A stretch of DNA of 64,000 bases from Sphingomonas hengshuiensis (GTDB lineage Bacteria > Pseudomonadota > Alphaproteobacteria > Sphingomonadales > Sphingomonadaceae). Position numbers and translations under genes: made by a program. The first letter of the stretch is position 1. The number at the start of each line of letters is the position of its first letter. The stretch covers positions 19,276 to 83,275 of the forward strand of contig QFNF01000012.1 in assembly GCA_003240755.1 (NCBI GenBank), in the 5' to 3' direction. Shown here one piece after another: positions 27,830 to 36,801 of the stretch. The notes below the pieces were generated by a model. It saw only the letters and a list, made by a program, of their open reading frames with translations, made no database searches and was not told the DNA's origin.

Positions 27830-30342
27830 GCGGCAACCTCCAGCAGAAATTCGCGGACCATCGCCCGCACCTCGCGCGGCGACGCCGCCGCGAGCGCACG
27901 GATCGCCAGACCATGGCACGCGCGGCTGTCGAGCCGGCGGACCAGCGCCTTCAATTCGGGAACGAAACGGGGCGAGGCGGACAATTCGGTAACGCCCAGC
28001 CCGATCAGCAGCGGCACCGCCAGCCGATCGGACGCCAGCCCGCCGCAGACGCCGACCCAGCGGCCGCGACGCCTGGCGCCATCGGTCGTATGCGCGATCA
28101 GTTGCAGGACGGCGGGGTGCAGCCCGTCGATGCCACCGGCGACCGCCGGATTGCCGCGATCCATCGCCAGCGCATATTGGGTCAGGTCGTTGGTACCGAT
28201 CGACAGGAAATCGGCATGCGCCGCCAGCGTCGCGGACGTCACCGCCGCCGCCGGGGTTTCGACCATGATGCCGACCTCGACCCGCTCGCCGATGCCCAGT
28301 TCGGCGCGCAGCCGGTCGACCACCTGCCGGACGGCGGTGATCTCCCCGACGCTCGCGACCATCGGGATCATGATGCGGCACTGCCCGGCCGGACGGACCG
28401 ACAGGATCGCGCGAAGCTGCGTTTCGAGAATGTCCGGCATGGCCAGCGCGACGCGGATGCCGCGCAGCCCCAGCGCCGGATTTTCCTCTGCCGCGATCGG
28501 CAGATAGGAGGCCGGCTTGTCGCCGCCGACGTCGAGCAGCCGGACGATCAGCGGTCGCCCCTGCAACGTCGCGGCGATGGTGCCGTACAGTGCGGCCTGT
28601 TCGTCGGCATCGGGCGCATGGTCGCGCTCGAGGAACAGGAATTCGGTGCGCAGCAGCCCCGACCCCTCCGCACCATTGGCCATCGCCACCACCGCATCCT
28701 CGGCCGAACCGAGATTGGCGAACGCCTCGATCCGGACGCCGTCGGCAGTGATGCAGGTCTGTTCGGCCTGTTCCAGCGCGGCGGCACGGGCGGCGGCGCG
28801 GGCATGGGCCTGGCCATGGGCGGCGGTCAGCATCGCGTCGTCGGGCGCGACATGGACGATACCGCCATCGGCGTCGAGGATCAGCGTCGCGCCGTCCGCG
28901 ATCCCGCCGATCGGTGCGCCGATGGCGACCAGCGCGGGCAGCCCCATCGTCGCGGCGAGGATGGCGACGTGCGAGGTCGGCCCGCCGCGCTCGACGACAA
29001 GGCCGACGACGCAGGCCGGGTCGAGCGCCATGACCTGCGACGGCAACAGGTCGTCGGCGATCAGGATCGTGCCGGGGGCAAAGGCGGTCTCCTCTTCGAC
29101 GATACCGGTCAGTTCGCCCAGCACCTGTCGTTCGAGGTCGAGCAGATCGTCGGCCCGCTCGGCCAGCCGGGCATCGCCCAGCCTGCGCAGCGTCGCCGCC
29201 TGCGCCCGCGTCGCGTTGCGCCACGCATGGCCGGCATCGCGCCCGGCGGCGACATCGCGGTCGGCGGCGTCGCGCAGGTCGGGATCGTCGAGAAAGGCGA
29301 TATGCGCCGCACGGATCGCCGCACCGGCCCCCGCTTCGGTCCCATCCCGCGCCGCCAGCCGGTCACGCACCGCCGACAGCGCGCGATCGAGCCGGGCCCC
29401 CTCGACCACCGGCCCCTGCCCGTCGACCGGCACCGCGATCTCGGCGACGCGCAGCCAGCGCGCGGTGCCGATCGCATAGCCCGGCGCGGCGAGCGTGCCG
29501 GCAAGCTGGCCTTCGGGCAGATCGACCTGCGGGGACGGCGGCGGTGGTGGCGCGGCGACCGGGCCGGGCGCGGCGTCCGTACCCTCGCCCATGCCGCCTT
29601 CGATCAGTTCGGCCAGCGCCGCGACCGCCGCAGCGGCGTCGGCGCCGCTGGCGATCACCTGCACCGTGTCGCCGAACTGGATGCCAAGCCCGAGCAGCCC
29701 GACCGCGCCGGTGGTGCGTGCCTCGGCACCGTCCTTTGCCAGCCAACTGGTGGCGGCAAAGCTGCGCGAAACCTCGCCGATCCGCGCAGCCGGGCGGGCG
29801 TGGATGCCGTGTGCCAGCGGTACGCGGACGTCCCGCACCACCCGGTCGCCGGCGTCGGCCGCCGGCGCGGCATCGCTACCGGTCAGCGGTTCGAGCGTAA
29901 GCAGCGCGTCGCCGACCGCGACGATCCGGTCGCCGCTGCGCGCGGCAATGCGAAACCGGTCGCCATTGGTGACGATCAGCGGAGTCATCAGCGACGGCGC
30001 CGCCTGCACCAGCGCGTCGAGGTCGAAGGCGATCAGCGGCTGGCCCCGTGTCACCTGGTCGCCGACCGCGACCTGTGCGGTAAAGCCGCGCCCCCCCAAT
30101 TGGACCGTGTCGATGCCGATATGCATCAGCAGTTCGACCCCGCCCTCGCCGCGCAGCGTGATCGCATGGCCACCGGCGTGCAGCGTCAGCACCGTGCCGT
30201 CGCATGGCGCGTGCAGCATGGTCCCCAGCGGATCGATCGCCGCGCCGTCGCCCAGCATCCGTCCCGCGAATACCGCGTCCGGCACATCGTCGAGTGCGGT
30301 CGCCCACCCGTGGAGCGGCGCGGTGAGCTGGATGGCGGTCAT
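27826..30342 (-). CDS. PTS EIIA-HPr-EI fusion (NagF/FruB-like phosphotransfer protein)
   Basis: 838 aa from ATG 30342. Three phosphotransfer domains are fused: glucose-type EIIA (1 to about 155, active His74 in LLMHIGIDTV), HPr (about 165-255, active His181 in HGIHARPA) and enzyme I (about 275-838, active His458 in GGPTSHVAIL, PEP-binding domain with RTEFLFLERD and SIGTNDLTQYA). A Pro-rich linker (APPPPPPS) joins HPr and EI. It passes phosphate from PEP to the EIICB encoded next, so the pair forms a complete PTS with no outside parts. It lies 49 bp after nagA. Confidence 0.93.
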   Translation of the reverse strand: MTAIQLTAPLHGWATALDDVPDAVFAGRMLGDGAAIDPLGTMLHAPCDGTVLTLHAGGHAITLRGEGGVELLMHIGIDTVQLGGRGFTAQVAVGDQVTRGQPLIAFDLDALVQAAPSLMTPLIVTNGDRFRIAARSGDRIVAVGDALLTLEPLTGSDAAPAADAGDRVVRDVRVPLAHGIHARPAARIGEVSRSFAATSWLAKDGAEARTTGAVGLLGLGIQFGDTVQVIASGADAAAAVAALAELIEGGMGEGTDAAPGPVAAPPPPPSPQVDLPEGQLAGTLAAPGYAIGTARWLRVAEIAVPVDGQGPVVEGARLDRALSAVRDRLAARDGTEAGAGAAIRAAHIAFLDDPDLRDAADRDVAAGRDAGHAWRNATRAQAATLRRLGDARLAERADDLLDLERQVLGELTGIVEEETAFAPGTILIADDLLPSQVMALDPACVVGLVVERGGPTSHVAILAATMGLPALVAIGAPIGGIADGATLILDADGGIVHVAPDDAMLTAAHGQAHARAAARAAALEQAEQTCITADGVRIEAFANLGSAEDAVVAMANGAEGSGLLRTEFLFLERDHAPDADEQAALYGTIAATLQGRPLIVRLLDVGGDKPASYLPIAAEENPALGLRGIRVALAMPDILETQLRAILSVRPAGQCRIMIPMVASVGEITAVRQVVDRLRAELGIGERVEVGIMVETPAAAVTSATLAAHADFLSIGTNDLTQYALAMDRGNPAVAGGIDGLHPAVLQLIAHTTDGARRRGRWVGVCGGLASDRLAVPLLIGLGVTELSASPRFVPELKALVRRLDSRACHGLAIRALAAASPREVRAMVREFLLEVAA

Positions 30343-30391
30343 GGGTGCCCCTTCGTACAATAGGTGGTCCGGCGGACGGGTGCCGGAGGCG

Positions 30392-31519
30392 TCAGACGAT
30401 GCGCTTGCCCGCGATCCATGTGCCGCGCACGCGCAGGTCGCTGTCCAGCCACACGAAGTCGGCGCCATGGCCGATGTCGATGCTGCCGATGCGGTGCGAC
30501 AGCCGCAGGAAGGCGGCGGGATTGGCCGACGCCATCGCCACCGCATCCTCGAACGCGACACCCAGCGCGTGGGTATTCGCCACCGCCTGCGCCATGTCGA
30601 GGTCGCAGCCCGCCAGCGTGCCGTTGGCATCGACGCAGACGCCGTTTTCGACATGGATCGGCTGGCCGTTCAGCACGAAGCTCTTGGTCGCGGCGCCGAC
30701 GGTCGGCATCGCATCGGTCACGAGCATGAACCGGTCGATCGGCCGCGCCGCCAGCGCCACGCGGATCGCCGCCGGGTGCAGATGCGCGCCGTCGACGATC
30801 AACCCGGCATAGACCTTTGCGTCTTCCAGCACCGCCCCGACGACGCCCGGATCGCGATGCCTGAGCGGTGACATGGCGTTGTAGAGATGCGTGACGCCGC
30901 GCGCGCCCGCGTCCATCGCCGCGCGCGCCTGTTCATAGGTCGCGTCGCTATGGCCGATGCTGACGATCACGCCCGCCGCGACCAGCCGCGCGATCGCGGC
31001 AACGTCGTTGCGTTCGGGCGCCAGCGTGACCATCACCACGCCCTTGCGCGGCCGGGTCAGCAGCTCGATCGCGCTGTCGTCGAGCGCGCGGAAATGGCCG
31101 GCATCATGGATCCCCTTGCGCGCGGGGTTGAGAAACGGTCCCTCGACATGGATGCCGACGACGCCGGGCACCCCCCGCCCGATCGCGGCATCGACCGCGT
31201 CCAGTCCGGCGGCGACCACGTCCAGCCGGTCGCTGATGAGTGTCGGCAGGAACGCGGTGGTGCCGTATTTCGCGTGCGCCGCGCCGATCGCCGCGATCCC
31301 GGCGACGGTCGGCTGATCGTTGAACAACACCCCGCCGCCGCCATTGACCTGCGTATCGACGAAGCCCGGTACCAGCCAGCCCCCGTCCAGATCGACGATC
31401 TCGGCCTCGTTCCCGCCATGGAAGTCGGCGATGACGCCATCCTCGACATGGATCGCGCAGTTGTCCTGCACGCACTGGTCGGCAAGGACGCGCCCGCCGC
31501 GAAAGACGAAATGGCTCAT
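30392..31519 (-). CDS. nagA: N-acetylglucosamine-6-phosphate deacetylase
   Basis: 375 aa from ATG 31519, overlapping the stop of the SIS-domain gene as ATGA. NagA converts GlcNAc-6-P to GlcN-6-P plus acetate. The metal and active-site motifs are present: VDTQVNGGGGV, GIHVEGPFLNPARKGIHD, SIGHSDATYEQ, GVTHLYNAM, LIVDGAHLHP and LVTDAMPTVG with the catalytic Asp. The product goes to the NagB-II-type deaminase encoded just upstream. Confidence 0.96.
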   Translation of the reverse strand: MSHFVFRGGRVLADQCVQDNCAIHVEDGVIADFHGGNEAEIVDLDGGWLVPGFVDTQVNGGGGVLFNDQPTVAGIAAIGAAHAKYGTTAFLPTLISDRLDVVAAGLDAVDAAIGRGVPGVVGIHVEGPFLNPARKGIHDAGHFRALDDSAIELLTRPRKGVVMVTLAPERNDVAAIARLVAAGVIVSIGHSDATYEQARAAMDAGARGVTHLYNAMSPLRHRDPGVVGAVLEDAKVYAGLIVDGAHLHPAAIRVALAARPIDRFMLVTDAMPTVGAATKSFVLNGQPIHVENGVCVDANGTLAGCDLDMAQAVANTHALGVAFEDAVAMASANPAAFLRLSHRIGSIDIGHGADFVWLDSDLRVRGTWIAGKRIV

Positions 31520-32574
31520 CGGGTTTCCGTGACCTTGCGCAGATGGGGCGGCTGATCGGGGTTGAGGCCCCGGCGCAGCGACACCGTGTTGACCATGCGG
31601 TAGAAGCTCTGGATCATCAGGATCGGCTCGATCGCGGCATGGCTGCGGATCGCGGGCGGATGACTGTCGCCATTGGCCGCATCGGCCAGATGCACCGCCG
31701 CGCCGCGGCCCGCGAACTCCGCCGCCGCCGCGCGCACATCGTCGCCGGCATCGTCGGAGGTAGCAAAGCCCAGCAGCGGGAATCCGTCGTCGATGATCGC
31801 CATCGGACCATGGCGGACCTCGGCGCTGCTGAACGCCTCGGCATGCAGTGCCGACGTCTCCTTCATCTTGAGCGCCGCTTCCTGCGCCACGCCAAAGCTG
31901 TAGCCGCGGCCGATCACGAACAGGTTGCGGGCATCGACCAGCGTATCGGCCACCGCGCTCCAGTCGAGCGCGAACGCCCGTTCCAGCAGTCCCGGCAGCG
32001 CATCGAGCGCCGCCAGCAGGTCGGCATCCTCGCTCCAGTGCGCGGCGATCGCCGCCAGCCCGGCAAGCGAGGCGATGAACGACTTGGTCGCCGCGACCGA
32101 GGTTTCGGGACCGGCCGACAGCGGCAGCACCGTGTCGGCAAGGGCCGCCAGCGGCGAATCCTCGACATTGACCAGCGCCACCACGCGCGCACCCGCCGCC
32201 TTGTAGCTTTCGACGGTGCGCAGCAGGTCCGGGCTGCGGCCCGATTGCGACACCGCGACGACCAGCGCGTTCATCCGCTCCATCCGCGTCGCATAGACCG
32301 ACGCGACCGACGGCGCCGCCGATGCGACCGGCACGCCGCACAATGTCTCGACCAGATATTTGCCATAGGTCGCGGCATGGTCCGACGATCCGCGGGCACA
32401 GGTGACGACCAGCGCCGGCGGATCGGCGCGCAGCGAGGCGCCGAGCGCCGCCAGCGCTTGCCGGTTGCGCGTCAGGAAGCGCGCGACCGACGCCCCGCCC
32501 TCCCCGGCTTCGCGGTGCATCGCGGTGGCGTCTGCGGCGGCCGGCATCGGCACGGCCTGAACGGTGGATGTCAT
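31516..32574 (-). CDS. SIS-domain glucosamine-6-phosphate deaminase (NagB-II type)
   Basis: 352 aa with two SIS (sugar isomerase) domains: VVTCARGSSDHAATYGKYLVE / VVAVSQSGRSPDLLRTV near 50-125 and LFVIGRGYSFGVAQEAALKMKET / HGPMAIID near 215-265. The glutamine-amidotransferase domain of GlmS is absent, so it should run as a deaminase, GlcN-6-P to fructose-6-P plus ammonia. Such proteins replace canonical NagB in many proteobacteria, and no NagB of the classic type is seen here. It lies 31 nt after the regulator gene. Confidence 0.9.
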   Translation of the reverse strand: MTSTVQAVPMPAAADATAMHREAGEGGASVARFLTRNRQALAALGASLRADPPALVVTCARGSSDHAATYGKYLVETLCGVPVASAAPSVASVYATRMERMNALVVAVSQSGRSPDLLRTVESYKAAGARVVALVNVEDSPLAALADTVLPLSAGPETSVAATKSFIASLAGLAAIAAHWSEDADLLAALDALPGLLERAFALDWSAVADTLVDARNLFVIGRGYSFGVAQEAALKMKETSALHAEAFSSAEVRHGPMAIIDDGFPLLGFATSDDAGDDVRAAAAEFAGRGAAVHLADAANGDSHPPAIRSHAAIEPILMIQSFYRMVNTVSLRRGLNPDQPPHLRKVTETR

Positions 32575-32605
32575 GAACCCCCTCTTGGTCCCGGCCGGCG
32601 CCGGA

Positions 32606-33400
32606 TCAGCTTGCGTTCAGTTCGGCGACGACGTCATAGGCATCGCCGCGATAATAGGACTGGGTGAATTCGACCGTATCGCCATCGGCCAGAAAGCCGC
32701 GACGTTCGATGAACAGCCCCGCATGGCCGGTTTCGACACCCAGCCGCCTGGCCTGTTCGGCCGGAAACGCCATTGCCCGCAACCGCTGCAACGCGCGCAC
32801 CGGGCGACACCCGGCCACCTCCAGCGCGGCGTAGAGCGACTCGCCGACCGCATCGACATTCGGCAGGCAATGGCCGGCGATCGCCGAATATTCGACCGCC
32901 ATCGGCACGTCGTCGGCAAAGCGCATCCGCTGGAACCGGTACACCGGCGTTCCCGGGGACAGCCCCAGCGACATCGATTCCTCGGGCGTCACCAGCCCGG
33001 CCGATTTCGATACCCAGGCGCTGCTCGGCACCCGTCCGCGGGCGACCATATCCTCGGAAAAGGACGACAGTTTCGAAAAGCTCTTGTCGACGCGTGCCGC
33101 CACGAAGGTGCCGGCACCGCGGCGGCGCACGACCAGCCCCTCGTTCGCCAGCCCCTCGATCGCCTTGCGCACGGTGATGCGCGACACGCCATATTCGGCG
33201 GCCAGATCGCGTTCGGGCGGAATCGCATCATCCTGTTGCAGGATGCGGCGTTCGATCGCAGCGCGCACCAGTTGCTGGAGCTGCACATAGAGCGGCGCAT
33301 GCGCATCGTCGCGCAGGACACCGACCCGGTCCGAGAACGCCTCTCCATCCGCCGACGATGTCGCTGCGGAAGCAGGGGAAAGAGCGGGCGGGTTCAACAT
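32606..33400 (-). CDS. GntR/HutC-family regulator (NagR/NagQ-like)
   Basis: About 264 aa from ATG 33400; longer frames upstream look non-coding. An N-terminal winged helix (PLYVQLQQLVRAAIERRIL, ERDLAAEYGVSRITVRKAIEGLANEGLVVRRRGAGTFVA) precedes a UbiC-like effector domain (YRFQRMRFADDVPMAVEYSAI, DTVEFTQSYYRGDAYDVVAEL). NagR/NagQ regulators of this class respond to GlcN-6-P or GlcNAc-6-P. As first gene of the nag operon, facing the divergent glycosidase operon across 426 bp, it probably controls both. Confidence 0.9.
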   Translation of the reverse strand: MLNPPALSPASAATSSADGEAFSDRVGVLRDDAHAPLYVQLQQLVRAAIERRILQQDDAIPPERDLAAEYGVSRITVRKAIEGLANEGLVVRRRGAGTFVAARVDKSFSKLSSFSEDMVARGRVPSSAWVSKSAGLVTPEESMSLGLSPGTPVYRFQRMRFADDVPMAVEYSAIAGHCLPNVDAVGESLYAALEVAGCRPVRALQRLRAMAFPAEQARRLGVETGHAGLFIERRGFLADGDTVEFTQSYYRGDAYDVVAELNAS

Positions 33401-33826
33401 GGCGACGTTGATAGGTACTTTTTTGGTATCAGGCAATGGTGTTTTCCGGGCTGTATGCACCGGACATTCCGTACTCCCCGCGGCCTCGTACGCGCCATTG
33501 GGCCGATCTTAACCCGGACCAATAGTCGCCGATGCAACCCTGCATGTCGCAAGCCTGCGCACGCTAAAAGCAATATTATTATCAGACAATATAATTTAGT
33601 TATAAAATAACGCGATTTTTCCCGAAAAATTCATTAATTTCTCACCTGTGCATCATCTTTTCATTTTTATGTAGATTTTATGATTGTGATTGGTCACATT
33701 GCCTTCGACCGAAACGAGCCTGCATGGTGCCAATACAGTACCAATGCTCGACGCATGTCGTCTCGCCCGTCGCGGCCGCATCGGGGACCGCGCATTTCGC
33801 GCTTTGAAGATAAAGGGGTAGGGTCA
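33401..33826. promoter_or_regulatory. AT-rich bidirectional control region of the N-glycan locus
   Basis: 426 bp without a gene separate the GntR gene (minus) from the TBDR gene (plus). The middle (about 33560-33690) is strikingly AT-rich for this genome and holds TATAAT at 33590-33595. Candidate operators are TGTGA-TTGG-TCACA at 33685-33698, TCACCTGTG at 33642-33650 (shared with 26019), and GGTA-type half-sites: TTGGTAT at 33424-33430 near the GntR start and GTACCAA at 33738-33744. The last two could be GntR-protein half-sites. Two diverging promoters are expected. Confidence 0.55.
33685..33698. promoter_or_regulatory. Perfect inverted repeat TGTGA-N4-TCACA
   Basis: A 14-bp palindrome with 5-bp arms and a 4-nt spacer lies about 130 bp upstream of the TBDR start. 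Arms TGTGA/TCACA are those of CRP-family operators, but CRP uses a 6-nt spacer. The protein that binds is unknown. Confidence 0.45.
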
Positions 33827-36607
33827 ATGGCATTTTCGCGTTTCGCATATCTGGCATCCACCGCGCTGGTCGTGATCGCCGCCCCGGCGTTCGCGCAGGA
33901 AGCGCCCACCGCCACGCCGCCGTCCTCGGCCGGCGCGGACACCACCGACCAGCCCGAATCGGGTGATGGCATCGTCGTGACCGGCATTCGCGGATCGCTG
34001 CGCAACGCGATCAACGTAAAGCGGCAGGCGAACGCCGTCGTCGACGTCATCTCGGCCGAGGACATCGGCAAGTTTCCCGACCGCAACGTGGCCGAATCGC
34101 TGTCGCACATCCCCGGCGTGTCGATCGACCGTCGTTTCGGCGAGGGTGAAAAGGTTGCGATCCTCGGCACCGACCCGGCGCTCAACCGCATGCTGCTCGA
34201 CGGTCACGCGCTCGCCTCTGCCGACTGGGGCGGCAACGACAACGATCCGTCCAGCCGTACCTTCAACTATTCGCTGCTGGCGCCCGAGCTGGTCGACCGG
34301 CTCGAAGTGTACAAGTCGCCCGAACCCCGGATCGAGGAAGGCAGCCTCGGCGGCACCGTGATCGTCCGCACGCGGCGGCCGCTCGACCTCGCCGCCAATT
34401 CCGTCTTCGCATCGGGCGGCTATTCGTACAACGATCGCGCCGACAAGGGGAATATCCGCGGCTCGGGCCTCTACAGTTGGCGCAACGATGCCGAGACGTT
34501 CGGCGTCCTCGTCGCCGCGACCTATGATAAGCAGAACCTGACCCGCGCGGGCGTCGAGTTCTTCGGCTATCAGAGCGGTGCCGACTTCTTCCAGAAGAAC
34601 GACGACGGCAGCGTCCGTCGCGACGCGCAGGGCCAGGGCATCCTGCTGAATCAGGCGGCAACGATCACCGGCGGCACGAAGAACGACCTCATCAACGCGG
34701 TTGCACCATTCGGAATCAACTACGCCTATTTCCAGCAGACCCGCGAACGCGCCAGCGTGTCGGGTACGGTGCAGTTCCGCCCGGTCGAGAACCTGACCTT
34801 CTCGCTCAACGGGCTGCACATCGATGGCAAGTACAACAACTACAGCCAGTCGATGTACACGATCCCCGTGGCATGGACCGGCAGCGTGCTGCAGTCGGCG
34901 ACCGTGAACAACGGCGTCGTCACCGCCGCCAGCTTCGGCGCCGCGCCGAACCAGAGCGCGCAGCTCGACACGCTGGTCCGCCGCACCTCGCTCAAGACCG
35001 ACAACATCAACCTGTTCGCCGACTGGGAAGGCGATGGCGGCGCCAAGGTGTCGTTCGCCGGCGGCTGGTCGAAGGCGACCGGCGGCCGCAACCCCGAATA
35101 TCTGTTCAACGTGCAGACCAGGCTGCCGTTCAGCTATTCGTTCACGCCGGAATCGGCCGAGGTCAACTTCGTCGGCGACCTGACCAACCCCGCCAACTAT
35201 TTCACCAACCCGAACAACAACCCCGCCCAGATCGAAGGCCGCCCGGTGCTGGGTGCCAATGGCGCGCAACTGGTCGCCGCGCAGATCGGCGGTCTCGACT
35301 ATAGCGTCACGACCGACCGCGACGTCTTCGGCGGCTTCGATGCGACGATCCCCGTATCGTTCGGCGGGTTCACCGAGATCATGCTGGGCAGCCGCGTGAC
35401 CGAGCACGTCAATCGGGTCGATGCGCGCGGCATCAACACCTACCTGACCAGCTCGCGCCTCGGCTCGCAACTGGGCGTCGACACCAGCTCGACCCCCGAT
35501 GGCACCTTCTCGGGCAGCGGGGGCAGCGGCAACGCGACCAAATATCTGAACCTGTCCGAACAGGGGGTGATCGACATCCTCGCGGGTGCGATCAACAGCC
35601 CGCTGGTCAACAAGATCGGCGCGTCGACGCGGGTGAAGGAAACCGTCGCCGCATCATATATCCAGGCGAATTTCGACCAGGACGGCTGGCGCGGCAACAT
35701 CGGCGGTCGCCTCGTCTACACGCAGGACGTGTCGAACTACGCCACGACGCTCAGCAACACCGTCAACCCGCAGCCGGTGCCGACCACCACGGCGACCGAC
35801 TATCTGAAGTTCCTGCCGAGCGTGAACATCGCCTATTCCTTCTCGCCGCAATTCATCGTGCGCGGCGCCGTGGCCAAGGTGATCTCGCGTCCGCGTTATC
35901 AGGACCTTGCAGCGGCGACCTCGCTCAACGACATCACGCGCGACGGCGGCGGCGGCAATCCGAACCTGAAGCCGTATGAATCGACCAATTACGAACTGAC
36001 CGCCGAATGGTATCCGCGCCCCGGGTCGCTGGTCGCCGGCGAACTGTTCCGTCGCGAAATCAGCAACTACATCATCAACACCCGTACCAACCAGGTGTTC
36101 TTCAACTCGCTGGAGAACCGGCTGACGACCTATAACGTCAACCAGCCGATCAACGGCGGCAAGGCGACGGTGAACGGTGCGCTGATCTCGGCCCAGAGCG
36201 AAATCTGGGGCGGCTTCGGGTTGCAGGCGAACTATTCGTACCAGGAAAGCTCGACCTCGTCGGTCGATACGACCGGTGCCGAACTGAACCTGCCCTATCT
36301 GTCGAAGCACACGGTCAACGTGATCCCGTATTTCGAAAGCGGGATCTTCCAGACGCGGCTGAGCTACAATTATCGGTCGAGCTATTTCCGCACGATCGGC
36401 CGCCTGAACTCGCGCGAGATGGTGGCGCCGTACAGCCAGCTCGACCTGTCGGCATCGGTCAACGTGACGCCCAGGATCACGCTGACGGTCAACGCGCAGA
36501 ACCTGCTCGACGAGACCTATTACCAGTATAACGCGACCCGCGATCGCCCGACCGCCTTCTACAAGAACGGTCGTACCTTCGCGGCCAGCGTCGCCTTCCG
36601 GCTGTGA
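33827..36607 (+). CDS. TonB-dependent receptor, glycan-uptake type (plus side)
   Basis: 926 aa from ATG 33827, with a signal peptide ending near APAFAQ. It resembles the large Xanthomonas/Caulobacter receptor group: GDGIVVTGIRGSLRNAINVKR (TonB box and start of plug), DVISAEDIGKFPDRNVAESLSHIPGVSIDR, LLDGHALASADW and a C-terminal Phe-Arg-Leu after a long barrel with NLLDETYYQYN. Members are often tied to carbohydrate uptake. It leads the glycosidase run but is separated from the GH20 gene by a strong terminator. Its ligand is probably a glycopeptide or glycan fragment (inferred). Confidence 0.92.
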   Translation: MAFSRFAYLASTALVVIAAPAFAQEAPTATPPSSAGADTTDQPESGDGIVVTGIRGSLRNAINVKRQANAVVDVISAEDIGKFPDRNVAESLSHIPGVSIDRRFGEGEKVAILGTDPALNRMLLDGHALASADWGGNDNDPSSRTFNYSLLAPELVDRLEVYKSPEPRIEEGSLGGTVIVRTRRPLDLAANSVFASGGYSYNDRADKGNIRGSGLYSWRNDAETFGVLVAATYDKQNLTRAGVEFFGYQSGADFFQKNDDGSVRRDAQGQGILLNQAATITGGTKNDLINAVAPFGINYAYFQQTRERASVSGTVQFRPVENLTFSLNGLHIDGKYNNYSQSMYTIPVAWTGSVLQSATVNNGVVTAASFGAAPNQSAQLDTLVRRTSLKTDNINLFADWEGDGGAKVSFAGGWSKATGGRNPEYLFNVQTRLPFSYSFTPESAEVNFVGDLTNPANYFTNPNNNPAQIEGRPVLGANGAQLVAAQIGGLDYSVTTDRDVFGGFDATIPVSFGGFTEIMLGSRVTEHVNRVDARGINTYLTSSRLGSQLGVDTSSTPDGTFSGSGGSGNATKYLNLSEQGVIDILAGAINSPLVNKIGASTRVKETVAASYIQANFDQDGWRGNIGGRLVYTQDVSNYATTLSNTVNPQPVPTTTATDYLKFLPSVNIAYSFSPQFIVRGAVAKVISRPRYQDLAAATSLNDITRDGGGGNPNLKPYESTNYELTAEWYPRPGSLVAGELFRREISNYIINTRTNQVFFNSLENRLTTYNVNQPINGGKATVNGALISAQSEIWGGFGLQANYSYQESSTSSVDTTGAELNLPYLSKHTVNVIPYFESGIFQTRLSYNYRSSYFRTIGRLNSREMVAPYSQLDLSASVNVTPRITLTVNAQNLLDETYYQYNATRDRPTAFYKNGRTFAASVAFRL

Positions 36608-36713
36608 CGTCGACGGGGGAAGCCTCGGGCGCGGGGGCCATCCGCATGGATGGTCGCCACCCCCGCATGCTTCCCCTGTGTCGTGCGCATGGCGTTCGTG
36701 TGCGCGGCATGTC

Positions 36714-36741
36714 CGGCCCCGGCGATGCCGGGGCCGTTTTT
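36714..36741 (+). terminator. Rho-independent terminator between TBDR and GH20 genes
   Basis: A perfect 10-bp stem CGGCCCCGGC (36714-36723) with GCCGGGGCCG (36727-36736), a 3-nt loop and TTTTT (36737-36741) lies 107 bp after the TBDR stop. It should separate receptor from enzyme transcripts wholly or partly. Confidence 0.85.
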
Positions 36742-36801
36742 CGTTCGGACTGAGATACACGACACGGTCGGATCGGCCGGTCGCAATATGGGGAGTATCG
36801 C

